NCBI GenBank assembly: GCA_030180135.1
Contig: CM058236.1
Coordinates: forward strand, 58,803,728-58,867,727
Reading direction: 5' to 3'
DNA: 64,000 bases
Source of the DNA: Orychophragmus violaceus
Lineage: Eukaryota; Streptophyta; Magnoliopsida; Brassicales; Brassicaceae
Shown here: piece after piece, positions 45,206 through 55,277 of the stretch
Layout of the letters: the number at the start of each line of letters is the position of its first letter
Numbering within the stretch: position 1 is the stretch's first letter
Notes under the pieces: generated by a model
Databases searched by the model: none
Told to the model about the DNA's origin: nothing
The model's input: the letters and a program-made list of their open reading frames with translations, nothing else
Program-made: the position numbers and the translations under genes

Positions 45206-45415
45206 ATGCTAATGGTGCGAGTTGATACTCGGCTTTTTTCGAGTTGATACTCGGTTTTTTGCGAGTTGATACTCGTCTTTCTGCGAGTTGATACTCGTCT
45301 TTCTGCGAGTTGATACTCGTCTTTCTGCGAGTTGATACTCGTCTTTCTGCGAGTTGATACTCGTCTTTCTGCGAGTTGATATTCGTCTTTTTTGCGAGTT
45401 GATACTCGGCTTTTA
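45206..45415. repeat. 22-bp tandem repeat of small hairpins, 9 units
   Basis: CGAGTTGATACTCG recurs with a period of 22 bp (23 at the end): 45218, 45240, 45262, 45284, 45306, 45328, 45350, 45372 (one mismatch) and 45395. Each core is a 5-bp stem (CGAGT/ACTCG) with a TGAT loop. Inner units are identical (CTTTCTG linker), outer ones vary, as expected for recent expansion from the middle. Confidence 0.93.
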
Positions 45416-45580
45416 GCGAAAAGTATCTAAATGGACTTACCTGGCCTGTTCTGGCTTTTCGTAGCTTTCAAGACGGTAATTTTATCTGAAAAAAATGAAG
45501 ATTTTATTAAGATTTGTGACTGTGCCGGTAAAGGCTGCCTACGTATCTTCCGAGGAAGAATCAAGTCACTCGTAGTTCAT

Positions 45581-45581
<1 letters not shown>

Positions 45582-45614
<33 letters not shown>
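45582..45614. repeat. poly(T) run
   Basis: About 33 consecutive T bases just downstream of the pol stop codon (poly(A) on the coding strand), in the Tat 3' region. Length may be affected by assembly error. Confidence 0.8.
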
Positions 45615-45615
<1 letters not shown>

Positions 45616-45628
45616 GCGTCTTAGCGTC

Positions 45629-48600
45629 TTAGAAATATTCCTTCAGACTCGCCGAGTTCCAGGATCGCGGTAAAGCTTTGCCTTTCATGGACTCAAGCTC
45701 GTAGACTCCCGGCTTGACTACTTTCGTGACTTTGTAAGGTCCTTCCCATTTCGTCCCGAGTTTGCCTGCTCTCCACTCTTTAGTGTTCTCATAAACTTTT
45801 CGGAGGACATAGTCACCGACTTGAAAGTGTCGCTCCTTGACCTTCTGGTTGTAGTACCGAGCCGCGAGCTGTTGGTAGTTCTGAATTCTGAGTAGGGCTC
45901 GATCCCGCTCTTCTTCTATGGTGTCAAGGGCTTGGATCAGCATTTTCTCGTTGATTTCGGTGTGATGCGGCATGAGCGATCGACGGAGAGTATAGATGTT
46001 AGCTTCTGCTGGTACCATTGCTTCCACGCCAAAGGCTAAGGAAAATGGGGTGGCTCCTGTTGCGCTGCGGGGTGTCGTTCTATGCGACCAGAGGACACCA
46101 TCTAACTCATCTGCCCAAACCCCTTTTTTGCTTTCAAGGCGTTTTTTGATGCCGGCGAGGATGGTTTTATTTGTAGCTTCAGCCTGGCCATTCCCCTGAG
46201 GATACCTTGGTGTCGACTTGCTGAGACGTATATCCCACTTTTTGCAGAATCCTTCGAATACTTTCGAGGTGAATTGGGACCCGTTGTCTGTGACAATCTC
46301 GTAAGGCAGCCCAAAACGACATATTATATATTTCCAAACGAAATTTTGGACCTGGACATCGTGGATCGCGACGTAAGCTTTGGCCTCTACCCACTTTGTG
46401 AAGTAGTCGGTCATGATGAGCAAAAAACGTCTTTGATTGGACAGCGGCAATGGTCCGACGATATCCATCGCCCATCGCATGAATGGATAGGCTGCAGTTG
46501 ATGTTGTGAGCAACTCTGTCGGTCGATGTATGAAAGGCGCATGTCGCTGACATTTTTCGCACTTGTTAGAGTAGGTCTCGCAGTCGGTTATCATAGTCGG
46601 CCAATAATGACCGTTCAACTTGATTTTGAGAGCGAGAGATCTGCCTCCGGAATGGTTTCCGCATGCTCCAGAATGTGTTTCTTCGAGAACTCGGTCTATT
46701 TCATCCCCGTTTATGCATCTGAGAAGGATCTTGTTAGCTGAGTACTTGTAAAGGATGCCGTCATGGATGGTGTATCGCGCGCTTTTGACTTTAAGTCGTC
46801 GTGCTTCCCATTTGTCCTCGGGAAGCTTTCCTTCTGTCAGGTATGCTCGTATTGGAAGTCGCCAGTCTTCATTGCTGTCGGTTAGGACGGCGATGAGATC
46901 TGCGCTTTTCGCTTGAATGTTGCAACACATGTCGTCCTCGCCGCTTTGGATTACTTCGTCAGGTTCTTCCTGGTTGCTTTCAGGGGGAGGGATGCTTGGT
47001 TCATGGATTGTTTCTACTGGGATTCGTCGACAGAGATTGGGATTAGATGCCAGCGATGCGAGTGCATCTGCCAGGGCATTCTCCTTTCTTGGTATTTGAA
47101 CAATGTCGAAGAATTCGAAAGAACTGGTGAGTTCCAACGCCGTCTTTCGGTAAGCCTCCATTCGTTCATTTTTAGCTTCGTAGTCGCCGTTGATCTGGTT
47201 GGCTACCAGCATGGAATCACAATGGGCCAAGAGATGTCGTACTCCGATTTCTCTGGCTAATCTGAGACCTGCTAACAAAGCTTCGTACTCGGCTGTGTTG
47301 TTGGATGCCGTGAAACCCAGTTTGAATGACTGCTCTAGTATCTCGCCGATTGGTGATATGAGACGTATCCCTATCCCGGCTCCTTTTTTGGACGAAGCCC
47401 CGTCAACGAACAATTTCCAGTTTTTGTCTTCTATCTCTGTACCGACATCCAATTCGGGTGATAATTCGACAAGGAAATCGGCTATCACCTGCGACTTGGC
47501 GGTTGTCCTGTTCATGTACTCGATGTCGTACTCACTTAGCTCTATTGCCCACTTGGCTAGGCGGCCAGACTGCCCCGGGCTATGAAGGACTGTTCGAAGA
47601 GGTTGGCTGCTCAATACGGCAATCGGATGTGATTGGAAATACGGTCGCAGCTTTCGTGCCGAGATGACGACTGCGAAAGCTAGTTTTTCCATTGCAGGAT
47701 ACCTAGTTTCGGCTCCGTTCATCGTTTTGCTGACGTAGAAGATCGGCTTCTGTTCTCCTCGATCTTCCCGAACTAGCACGCCGCTCACTGCTGTCGTTGA
47801 AACGGCTATGTAAAGCAACAATGTCTCACCATTCTCAGGTTTAGACAGTATCGGTGGATTCGACAAGTAGTCCTTGAGTTGGATGAAGGCTTCTTGACAC
47901 TTCTCGTCCCACACGAATCTTTTATTCCCTCGTAGGAGCTCGTAAAAAGGCAGACATTTATCCGTTGACCGGGATATAAATCTGTTCAAGGCGGCTATGC
48001 GGCCAGTGAGGCGTTGTACCTCTCGAGTGTTCTTGGGAGATGGTAAGTCGATTATGGCTGTGATCTGCTTTGGATTAGCTTCTATTCCTCTCTGAGTTAC
48101 CACGTATCCTAGGAACTCTCCCGATGTCACCCCAAATGTACACTTAGTTGGATTAAGTTTCATGCCGTATCGGTTAAGGATGTTAAAACATTCCTTTAAA
48201 TGACCGACATGTTGAGAGGCGATCAGGGATTTGACTAGCATGTCGTCGATATAAACCTCCATCGTTGTGCCAAGTTGCCCTGCAAACATCCGGTTTACCA
48301 GCCTTTGATATGTGGCGCCGGCGTTTTTGAGGCCGAAAGGCATGACTTTGTAGCAATACGTGCCGCGCTCGGTGATGAAAGCCGTCTTTTCTCTGTCGTC
48401 TGGGCTCATGAGGATCTGATTGTATCCAGAGAATGCGTCCATGAACGATAGTAATTCGTTTCTGGCTGTTGCCTCAACAAGTCGGTCGATATGTGGCAGC
48501 GGGAAACTGTCCTTGGGACAAGCCTTGTTTAGATCTGTGAAGTCGACACATACTCTCCACTTCCCATTCTTCTTTTTTACGACTACCGGGTTAGCTAACC

Positions 48601-51415
48601 AATCGGGGTACTTCACTTCCTGGATCGAACCGGCTTCGAGCAGTTTTTCTACTTCGTCATTGACCGCTTTAGCCCTTTCAGGACCGAGTTTTCGCCTTTT
48701 TTGCTTAACCGGCTTGTAAGTCGGATCGACATTCAATTCGTGAGTTGTAATGGTGGGATTGATACCCTTCATGTCCTTCATTGTCCACGCGAACGTTGTA
48801 ACCTTTTGCTGCAGGAAGGCAATCAGTTCTCGTTTGATGTCGTCCGGTAGTTCAGCGCCGATCCCTACACACTTACTGGCATCTGAGTCGTCGATAACGA
48901 CTTGCTGGATTAGTTCTTTCTCTGGTCCTTTCCTTCCGTGCTCGGTGTTGATCATGCACGAAGGTACTCTGATCCTGTGTTCTTTTGCGAAACACGACCG
49001 GCTTGCGCTTTGGCACCCCTTGACTGTCTGAATTCCTTTAGGCGTCGGGAATTTCAAACATTGATGATATGTCGAAGGTACCGCCTTCATGCTGTAGAGC
49101 CATGGAGTTCCGAGGATGACGTTATAGATGGTTGGCTTGTCGATGACATGGAACCTCACCAATCTGTTAACTCCTCCTGCGAAGACGGGCAACTTAATTG
49201 TCCCAATCGTGTACGTTGTCTCACTTGTGAACCCGGTGAGCGGCCTAGCCTTCTGCTTGATATCCTCTTCTTTGATGTCCATCTTCTTGAGTGTATCCAG
49301 GAAGATTAGATCTATCGAGCTGCCGGTGTCTACCAGTATTCGAGATACTTGGCAACTTCCGATCAGGAGTTCAACCACTAGTGGGTCGTTATGAGGGTAA
49401 TGAGTCCCATAGAGATCCTGGTCAGTGAAGATGACAGGCGGGTCATCTGACAGGATTGGTTGTGGCGTCTTTTGCGCGGCCAACGCCAGACGCTCGTAGA
49501 CCTTGATTGATCGGACCGAGTCATTCACAGAGATCAGGCCACCCATGATCATATTGATTCTTCGGACGGTCCTGGGAATTTCTTCTTCGTCATCTCCCTC
49601 TTCTTCGTGGTTACGTTTCAGAGCTACGCTTTTGATACGTCGGGGCGGCTTATCCTGCTTAGGAGCCTGTTCGTCGGTTTTTTCTCCTTTCTTCTGTTCT
49701 GACTCGTCCTTTTTCAGCCTTTCGATGGCCGCCTTGATCTCTTCACTCGAAAGTCGGGAATAAAGTGCGTTCCTGATATTTCGACATTCAGCCGTGTCGT
49801 GAGACGTAGCTTGATGGTATTCACAGTACTTATCCCCGGTAGCCGTTTGTTGTGCCTTCTTTGACTCTTTTCCCTTTTTGTTCCATGGTTTTGATGACCG
49901 GGATTTGTCGGAACCGTCAACGACCATTGCTTTTGCACCCTTACCGTCATAGTGCTGTCTTGGTTCCCTCTCTTCCTTCTTTTCATTTAGCTTGCCGGAA
50001 CCAAACCTCTTTGCCAGCGCGACCTTTTTCTCTTCTAATTCCACGAATTTGTTCGCCCGATGGAGGGCATCTTCGATAGTCAGCGGCGGGTTGACGACTA
50101 GGTCTTGGTAGAAGGGGGATTCATGCCAGACGGCGTTGGTCAAAGCCGCAATAGTGAACTTGTCTGGTGCTTCGGCTCGTGTCATCACCGCTCTGAATCT
50201 TTCTACGAAGTCTTTCAAAGTCTCCTTCTTTTCCTGTGTCATCGACATCAATGCGTTCAGCGAAGTGTCCTTTTTCACGTAGGCGAAGTGATGCCTTACG
50301 AATGCCCGCGTGAGGTCGGCGAAGCTGTCAATTGATTTGGATGGGAGTCGGGAAAACCAGTTTAACGCGTCTCCTTCCAGGGTTTCGGTGAACAGTTGGC
50401 AGAAGCCGATGTCACGTTCCTCACTTGATGAGAACCGCGCCTTTGCCGCCATGATTTTGAACGTTGTGAGATGGGTCGCTGGATCTTTTGTACCGTCGTA
50501 CATTGGTAGCCTGAGCTTCTCCCTTTGCCTGATATACGCGTTTGTGATGCGTGAGGTGAAGGGCGTCCTACGAGTTTCCTCGATGATTCGGTCGATTTCG
50601 GGTTGAGATCCCTTTACGCCGTGAACCTCCCCTTTTAGTTCCTTGAGGGTGTCTTTGAGTTCGATCAGCTGTTTCTCGACATGGTTGCGACTTGCTCCGC
50701 GAATAGACGTTTCATGAGTTCTCTCATGTGATGTACTTCGCTCGTGGCGATAGTTATCACGGTGCGAGTTTTTCTCACGTTGCGACTTTCGTCTGTGGTG
50801 CACGTCCCGTGTCTGGTAACTGGTACGTTCTTCTTTGTCGGGTGAGTATCTATCGTCGATCCAGTCATCTCGTCTTCGACTCTCGCTACCTCTGGGTTCT
50901 TCAGACCCTTCTTTCCGATGTGAGCTCCGCTCGCGAGTGTCCTTCTTGCTGCTTTCTTTACGCGGGTTGCTTCTGGACTCGCTGCTATGGCTCTGCTCAT
51001 GGTGACTTTCCTCAGATGTGCTATAGACCAGTCGTCTAGCGACTTTGTCTTTCACCTTTGAAGGCACCTCCCTTCTGGGTTTCCTGGATTGTCGGTCCGA
51101 TCGGATCTTTGCTTGCTCCGACTGCAGTAGGTCGATCTTTTTTGAGAACGTATTGATTACCTCGTTTTGCGACTCGATTTTGGCCAGCAAAGTCGCCATC
51201 GTTTTGTCTTGTTCAATCTGAGCCGCTGTTTCGCTGAGTGACGGGGCGTGTTTACCGTCATCTCGAGCTTTGTTTGTTTTGGCCGCGCCTTGGGGCTGCT
51301 TGCCGCTTTTTGCCGCGCTGTCTTCGTGATCACTTTGGTCGTAATCACTTTCATCATGAACGCTTAGGTCAACCATTGGGTTTTCCGGATCGATTTCTTT
51401 CCTTTTTCCCGACAT
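45629..51415 (-). CDS. Tat Gag-Pol polyprotein, 1928 residues, intact
   Basis: Start ATG lies about 25 bp inside the primer binding site. Order with approximate residues: acidic/basic N-terminus; Gag domain (LPMYDGTKDPATHL, 300-395); zinc-binding CEYHQATSHDTAEC (530); aspartic protease LVDTGSSIDLIF (694); reverse transcriptase with FPLPHID and active site YIDDM (1053); a gypsy RNase H-like region (TTAVSGVLVRED, 1190-1290); an archaeal-type RNase H starting LFVDGASSKKGAGIG (1333) with TAEYEALLAGL and LADALA; integrase zinc region HSGACGNHSGG and CEKCQRH (1590-1625), catalytic motifs MDIVGPL (1647), TDNGSQF (1708), GQAEATNK (1744); C-terminal KWEGPYKV. All key motifs are present and no stop interrupts it. 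Confidence 0.95.
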   Translation of the reverse strand: MSGKRKEIDPENPMVDLSVHDESDYDQSDHEDSAAKSGKQPQGAAKTNKARDDGKHAPSLSETAAQIEQDKTMATLLAKIESQNEVINTFSKKIDLLQSEQAKIRSDRQSRKPRREVPSKVKDKVARRLVYSTSEESHHEQSHSSESRSNPRKESSKKDTRERSSHRKEGSEEPRGSESRRRDDWIDDRYSPDKEERTSYQTRDVHHRRKSQREKNSHRDNYRHERSTSHERTHETSIRGASRNHVEKQLIELKDTLKELKGEVHGVKGSQPEIDRIIEETRRTPFTSRITNAYIRQREKLRLPMYDGTKDPATHLTTFKIMAAKARFSSSEERDIGFCQLFTETLEGDALNWFSRLPSKSIDSFADLTRAFVRHHFAYVKKDTSLNALMSMTQEKKETLKDFVERFRAVMTRAEAPDKFTIAALTNAVWHESPFYQDLVVNPPLTIEDALHRANKFVELEEKKVALAKRFGSGKLNEKKEEREPRQHYDGKGAKAMVVDGSDKSRSSKPWNKKGKESKKAQQTATGDKYCEYHQATSHDTAECRNIRNALYSRLSSEEIKAAIERLKKDESEQKKGEKTDEQAPKQDKPPRRIKSVALKRNHEEEGDDEEEIPRTVRRINMIMGGLISVNDSVRSIKVYERLALAAQKTPQPILSDDPPVIFTDQDLYGTHYPHNDPLVVELLIGSCQVSRILVDTGSSIDLIFLDTLKKMDIKEEDIKQKARPLTGFTSETTYTIGTIKLPVFAGGVNRLVRFHVIDKPTIYNVILGTPWLYSMKAVPSTYHQCLKFPTPKGIQTVKGCQSASRSCFAKEHRIRVPSCMINTEHGRKGPEKELIQQVVIDDSDASKCVGIGAELPDDIKRELIAFLQQKVTTFAWTMKDMKGINPTITTHELNVDPTYKPVKQKRRKLGPERAKAVNDEVEKLLEAGSIQEVKYPDWLANPVVVKKKNGKWRVCVDFTDLNKACPKDSFPLPHIDRLVEATARNELLSFMDAFSGYNQILMSPDDREKTAFITERGTYCYKVMPFGLKNAGATYQRLVNRMFAGQLGTTMEVYIDDMLVKSLIASQHVGHLKECFNILNRYGMKLNPTKCTFGVTSGEFLGYVVTQRGIEANPKQITAIIDLPSPKNTREVQRLTGRIAALNRFISRSTDKCLPFYELLRGNKRFVWDEKCQEAFIQLKDYLSNPPILSKPENGETLLLYIAVSTTAVSGVLVREDRGEQKPIFYVSKTMNGAETRYPAMEKLAFAVVISARKLRPYFQSHPIAVLSSQPLRTVLHSPGQSGRLAKWAIELSEYDIEYMNRTTAKSQVIADFLVELSPELDVGTEIEDKNWKLFVDGASSKKGAGIGIRLISPIGEILEQSFKLGFTASNNTAEYEALLAGLRLAREIGVRHLLAHCDSMLVANQINGDYEAKNERMEAYRKTALELTSSFEFFDIVQIPRKENALADALASLASNPNLCRRIPVETIHEPSIPPPESNQEEPDEVIQSGEDDMCCNIQAKSADLIAVLTDSNEDWRLPIRAYLTEGKLPEDKWEARRLKVKSARYTIHDGILYKYSANKILLRCINGDEIDRVLEETHSGACGNHSGGRSLALKIKLNGHYWPTMITDCETYSNKCEKCQRHAPFIHRPTELLTTSTAAYPFMRWAMDIVGPLPLSNQRRFLLIMTDYFTKWVEAKAYVAIHDVQVQNFVWKYIICRFGLPYEIVTDNGSQFTSKVFEGFCKKWDIRLSKSTPRYPQGNGQAEATNKTILAGIKKRLESKKGVWADELDGVLWSHRTTPRSATGATPFSLAFGVEAMVPAEANIYTLRRSLMPHHTEINEKMLIQALDTIEEERDRALLRIQNYQQLAARYYNQKVKERHFQVGDYVLRKVYENTKEWRAGKLGTKWEGPYKVTKVVKPGVYELESMKGKALPRSWNSASLKEYF

Positions 51416-51440
51416 CTCGTTCAGAAATTTCTCTTAGAAA

Positions 51441-51458
51441 TCCCCACAGTCGGCGCCA
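51441..51458 (-). other. primer binding site of the Tat element
   Basis: The minus strand reads TGGCGCCGACTGTGGGGA two bases inside the 5' LTR. TGGCGCCG is shared with Athila/Tat primer sites complementary to tRNA-Asp; the following bases differ, so the tRNA assignment is tentative. Confidence 0.75.
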
Positions 51459-51460
51459 AT

Positions 51461-52001
51461 TGTAAGATCTCAACTCGTTCTATCCGAGAATAGAAAGAGT
51501 TTTAGGGTTTGTGAATTAGGGATTCTAAAAGAAGGATTAATGAACGCGGTGAGATGAAGGAAATTAGGGTTTATAGCCGGCGTTTCCAAGTCGGAAGCCG
51601 GTAAAAGGGTGTTTAAAGTCGCCGGAGAGATTTTAGGTCAAAAGTCGCTCTAAAGTCTCTCAAGCCGACAATGTTAAGAAAAGCGTGTTTATTGAATGAA
51701 TATCCAGTTCCCTTATATAGGGTTACAAGTCGGTTTACATAAAAAAGGAAAATGAGATAAACACGGAATATTTCCTAGAATCTCGACTTTTTATCTTTAT
51801 CGGAATATTTCCCTTTCTTCCGACTTCGGCGCGCGGCGCTCTTACGTTTGACACCTCCCAAACCCTAATGTAAGTCGGCCGCCCTAAGTTTGGTTTAACC
51901 TAAGTTTTACCGACTTGGGCTTTATTTCCGACTTTCCATTTTGGGCCGACCTAAACTCATGAATAGGCCTTCTTAGGAAAGTGCTAATCTTGACTCTAAC
52001 A
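51461..52001 (-). repeat. 5' LTR of the Tat element
   Basis: 541 bp, TGTAAGATCT...GACTCTAACA in plus-strand view. Contains a TATATAGG word (51714-51721) on the plus strand. Differs from the other LTR at a single visible site. Confidence 0.95.
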
Positions 52002-52215
52002 GTATTTTCATATAAATTAGTCTAACATTCGCAAAACCTAGACTCGGATCCAACAAACATACTTCAAATATACTAGCAATTGGACATTTTGAGTTAAAGC
52101 CGATCATAGTTAAATCTTAAACTAGAAAGGAAGCCCAAACATTTAAGGCCTTAAATTCGTCTTTGGCACTTACAAAAGCTATAAAACATTATACTCAGAT
52201 ACAGTTTCATTTGGT

Positions 52216-55106
52216 CTACTGCTTCACCTTAGAGCAGAACTTAAGGACACAACTTGTGTCTCCTTTCCAAATCAGCTTCACAATGATCGATTCACCTGTC
52301 TTCACACAGTTAGCTTTGAAGAACTCTTTCCAACCTCCTACCAGTCTTATTCTATCGCCACCACTCCTCTCAGACCGGATATTCATAGACCATTTCACAC
52401 CGTTTTTATCCACCATATCCATCTTAGTTTCCTTGTTGATGCCATGCATCCTCGTGAAGGTTACCGGAAGATACTGCAACAAATATACATAAAAAAGATT
52501 CAAGACTGATACAATGTAAAAAGACAAATAGATTGTTGATGAAACTGACCAGCGTGGAGTTAATGACGTCGTAATGTTTGAGAGTTAATGTCACAAATAG
52601 GTTTTGGGATGGTGAAGATGTGGAGGCTTTCCATATCGATCTAGGCTTCTTGAAGCTTTTCTCATCTTGGTTTCTCTCTTCTTGGCTATCAGATTCTGTG
52701 GTAAGTGACTCTATTTCATCAGCTTTTGAGCAATCTCTAGACTCTGGGGAGGAGGGAGACTTACGTAGAACCAGAGTTCCTCCTGTTTTGATCAGTTTGA
52801 AAGTGAAGAAACTTCCAGCTCTAAGTCCATTGGCTCTACAGAAGCTTCTCCACCCTCGTGTAATATACATAGTTCCACATGAATTCTTTCGTCTCAAATT
52901 TAAAGTCCATGTCGTACCCTTTTCGTTCATCAGAACAATCTCTCCACATCTTGTCTCTAGAGCATTTGCCCTCACAAAACTCATTGGAAGATTCTGGAAA
53001 TTCATTACAACAAAACATGGTTTTGATCAAAATCAGACCTTATAATGAGAGTTTTTGGTTCAAATTAGGAGTAGATACCAGTTTGTCATCTCGGAGGCCT
53101 GAAGGTGCGACATTAGCCACATAACAAGAGGGATCTAGTGAAGAAAACACTGCTTCTCTTTTTGGATTCTTCTTCGTCTGAATATTCTCTGAAAGAAAAA
53201 GAAAATTAATCCAAGTGGTAATGTAGCAGTCAACCTGATTCTCTCTACTTACAGATCCATAGTTATTATTTGAGCACCTTTCTTATATATCTGAGAGTCA
53301 ATAGTTAGAGAGAGGCAGAACACAACTCACCGAAGTTGGTCTCTTCATCACTTTCCGGTTCTGTGGAAAGAGACTCTACCTCGTCACCTTCTGAGATCTC
53401 TTCTTCTGACTCTGACACCGTGGAGGACAAACGAAGAACCGGAATTCTTCCTCTTTGGATCAGTCTGAAAGTGTAGAGACCTCCAGCTTTAAGCCCATTG
53501 GCACTACAGAAACTTCTCCACCCTCGTCTGATGTAAGTAGTTCCAAATAGCTCTTGTTTTAAAGCTAAACTCCACGATTTACCAATTTCATTCATCAGAA
53601 GAATCTCTCCACATCTTTTATCTAGACCATTTGCCCTCACAAAACTCCTTGGAAGATTCTGAAAATTCATTACAATACAACATCATTTTGATATACTTAA
53701 GACCTTAGTATAAGAGTTTTTTTCGTTTGTTCAAATGAAGAGTAGAATACCATTTTGTCATGACGTAGAGTCGCAGGCGAGACGTAAGCCACAAAACAAG
53801 AGGGATCTAGTGAAGAAGACTTTGTTTCTTTTCTTGGATTCTTCTTCACCTTCTTCCTTTTTGGAATCCTCTCTGAATAAGAAGAAAATCAACCCATGTT
53901 GTAATAGTCCAACTGATTCTCTCTACTTACTACTTCATATTCCAAAATCAGCTAAACATTGTTACTTGAGCTCATCTCTTATATGTCTTAGAGTCAGGAG
54001 TTATAAAGAGAGAAATTACTCACCAAGGTTGCTCTCTTTGACATCTTCTGACCTCTTTTCTTCTTCGGACTCTGTGGAGGACAAACGTAGAACAACAGTT
54101 CTTCCTCCTTGGATCAGTTTGAAAGTGAATAAATCTCCAGCCTTAAGTCCATTTGCGCAACAGAAACTTCTCCACCCTCGTGTTATATACATTCTTCCAC
54201 ATAATTTCTTTCGTTTCAGATTTAACTTCCATGATCTACCCTTTTCATTCATCAGAACAATCTCCCCACATCGTGTGCCTAGACCATTTGCCCTCGTAAA
54301 ACTCATTGGAAGATGCTGAAATTTCATTACCATACAACATGTTTTCATCAGATTCAGATCCTATCTTAAGAGGTGATTGTGGTTCAAATTAAGAGTAGAA
54401 TACCAGTGTATCATAACGTAGTGTCGAAGGCGGGACGTTTGACACAAAACAAGAGAGATCTTGTTTTCTTGGATTCTTCTTCACTCTCTTTTTCTTTGGA
54501 ATATACCCTGAAAAAAAGAAAGAATAAATCTCACATGCAAATACTTCCACATGCATATTCCAAAATCAGCTTGAAATTACAGTTTGAACTTTGTTAGTTG
54601 AACACATTTCTTAAATGACAGTCTGAGATTCAGAGTCACGGACAGAGGTAGAGAGAGACAGAACACAACTCACCGAGGTTGTTCTCGTCTTGTAAACACG
54701 ACTCATATTGAATCTCACAGCAACTGGGTCCCAAGAGTGTCACGTGGAAAGCCATGTCTTTCTCTTGTCTGAAAACGAGAATGTCACCGACTCGAAGATC
54801 GTGAGCAAGAGCGAACTGTTTCCAACCATCGGTGAGTTTATGGCCATCTTCTATCTTCACTTCCCAGGTTATCTTCGACGCGTCTGATCTCAGCTTCGCT
54901 GTCGTCTGCTCATTTATTCCGTCTATATGCTTGGAGAAGAAGGCTACAGGAATTGTCTAAAACCAACATGCAAATACAAAACCAAACGACCTCTTAGTTA
55001 GCACCTCAGAGAGACATAGATAGATATGGAACAAGGGAAAGAGAGACAGTACCAAGTGACTGTGGAAGCCAGGAAGAAGAGGCTTGAAGAAATGTTTATC
55101 CACCAT
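52216..55106 (-). CDS. REM-A: B3-domain transcription factor with five B3 domains
   Basis: My model has nine exons: 55053-55106, 54674-54956, 54404-54507, 54024-54315, 53751-53872, 53331-53658, 53079-53188, 52550-52993, 52216-52473. All introns are GT-AG and frames agree, giving 664 residues. B3 domains sit in exon 2 (residues 19-112), exon 4 (148-245), exon 6 (286-395), exon 8 (from 432) and exon 9 (580-664). Motifs such as GWRSFCxANGLKAG recur. Linker exons 3 and 5 carry basic clusters (IPKKKRVKK, IPKRKKVKK) that could be nuclear localisation signals. B3 proteins of the REM family bind DNA in the nucleus, often in reproductive tissue. Only 171 bp separate its ATG from the REM-B stop; its 3' flank is cut by the Tat element. 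Confidence 0.85.
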
Positions 55107-55277
55107 CCTCAGAACTCCACCAATCTTCTGGAGAAAAGAATGTAATAAACCAACTTGAAGACGACGTTTCGATGTCCTATTTATTGTAGAGCTTCTTTCT
55201 TTTTGGTTGGTTAAAGTCAATTAAATCCCAATATTTAATGAAGTCTTGGTTTTTACACCTTACATTCTTTCTGTATT
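55107..55277 (-). promoter_or_regulatory. short spacer between REM-B and REM-A
   Basis: 171 bp between the REM-B stop codon and the REM-A start codon. It must hold the REM-B 3' UTR and at least the core promoter of REM-A, unless REM-A is driven from within REM-B. No clear TATA box is seen apart from AT-rich words near 55180-55260. The other REM copies have a long, conserved upstream block (9392-9800) that is not present here. Confidence 0.4.

Larger units (their letters stand above)
40830..52001 (-). mobile_element. complete Tat-lineage Ty3/gypsy retrotransposon, 11,172 bp, very young
   Basis: Two 541-bp LTRs (40830-41370, 51461-52001) that I can tell apart by one base only, a perfect 5-bp target duplication, a primer binding site, a polypurine tract and an uninterrupted 1928-codon gag-pol on the minus strand. 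The order protease, reverse transcriptase, RNase H, integrase is Ty3/gypsy. A second RNase H of archaeal type plus a long 3' region with an antisense gene and tandem repeats are hallmarks of the Tat lineage. It looks capable of movement or only recently inserted. Confidence 0.95.

Noticed and set aside
45206..45415. CRISPR-like regular array
   Set aside because: The 22-bp units are contiguous tandem repeats without unique spacers, in a plant retrotransposon.
45996..50606. Many plus-strand ORFs of 60-130 codons opposite the Tat gag-pol
   Set aside because: They are shadows of the intact minus-strand polyprotein; none has domain-like content, unlike the antisense gene at 41865-44564.
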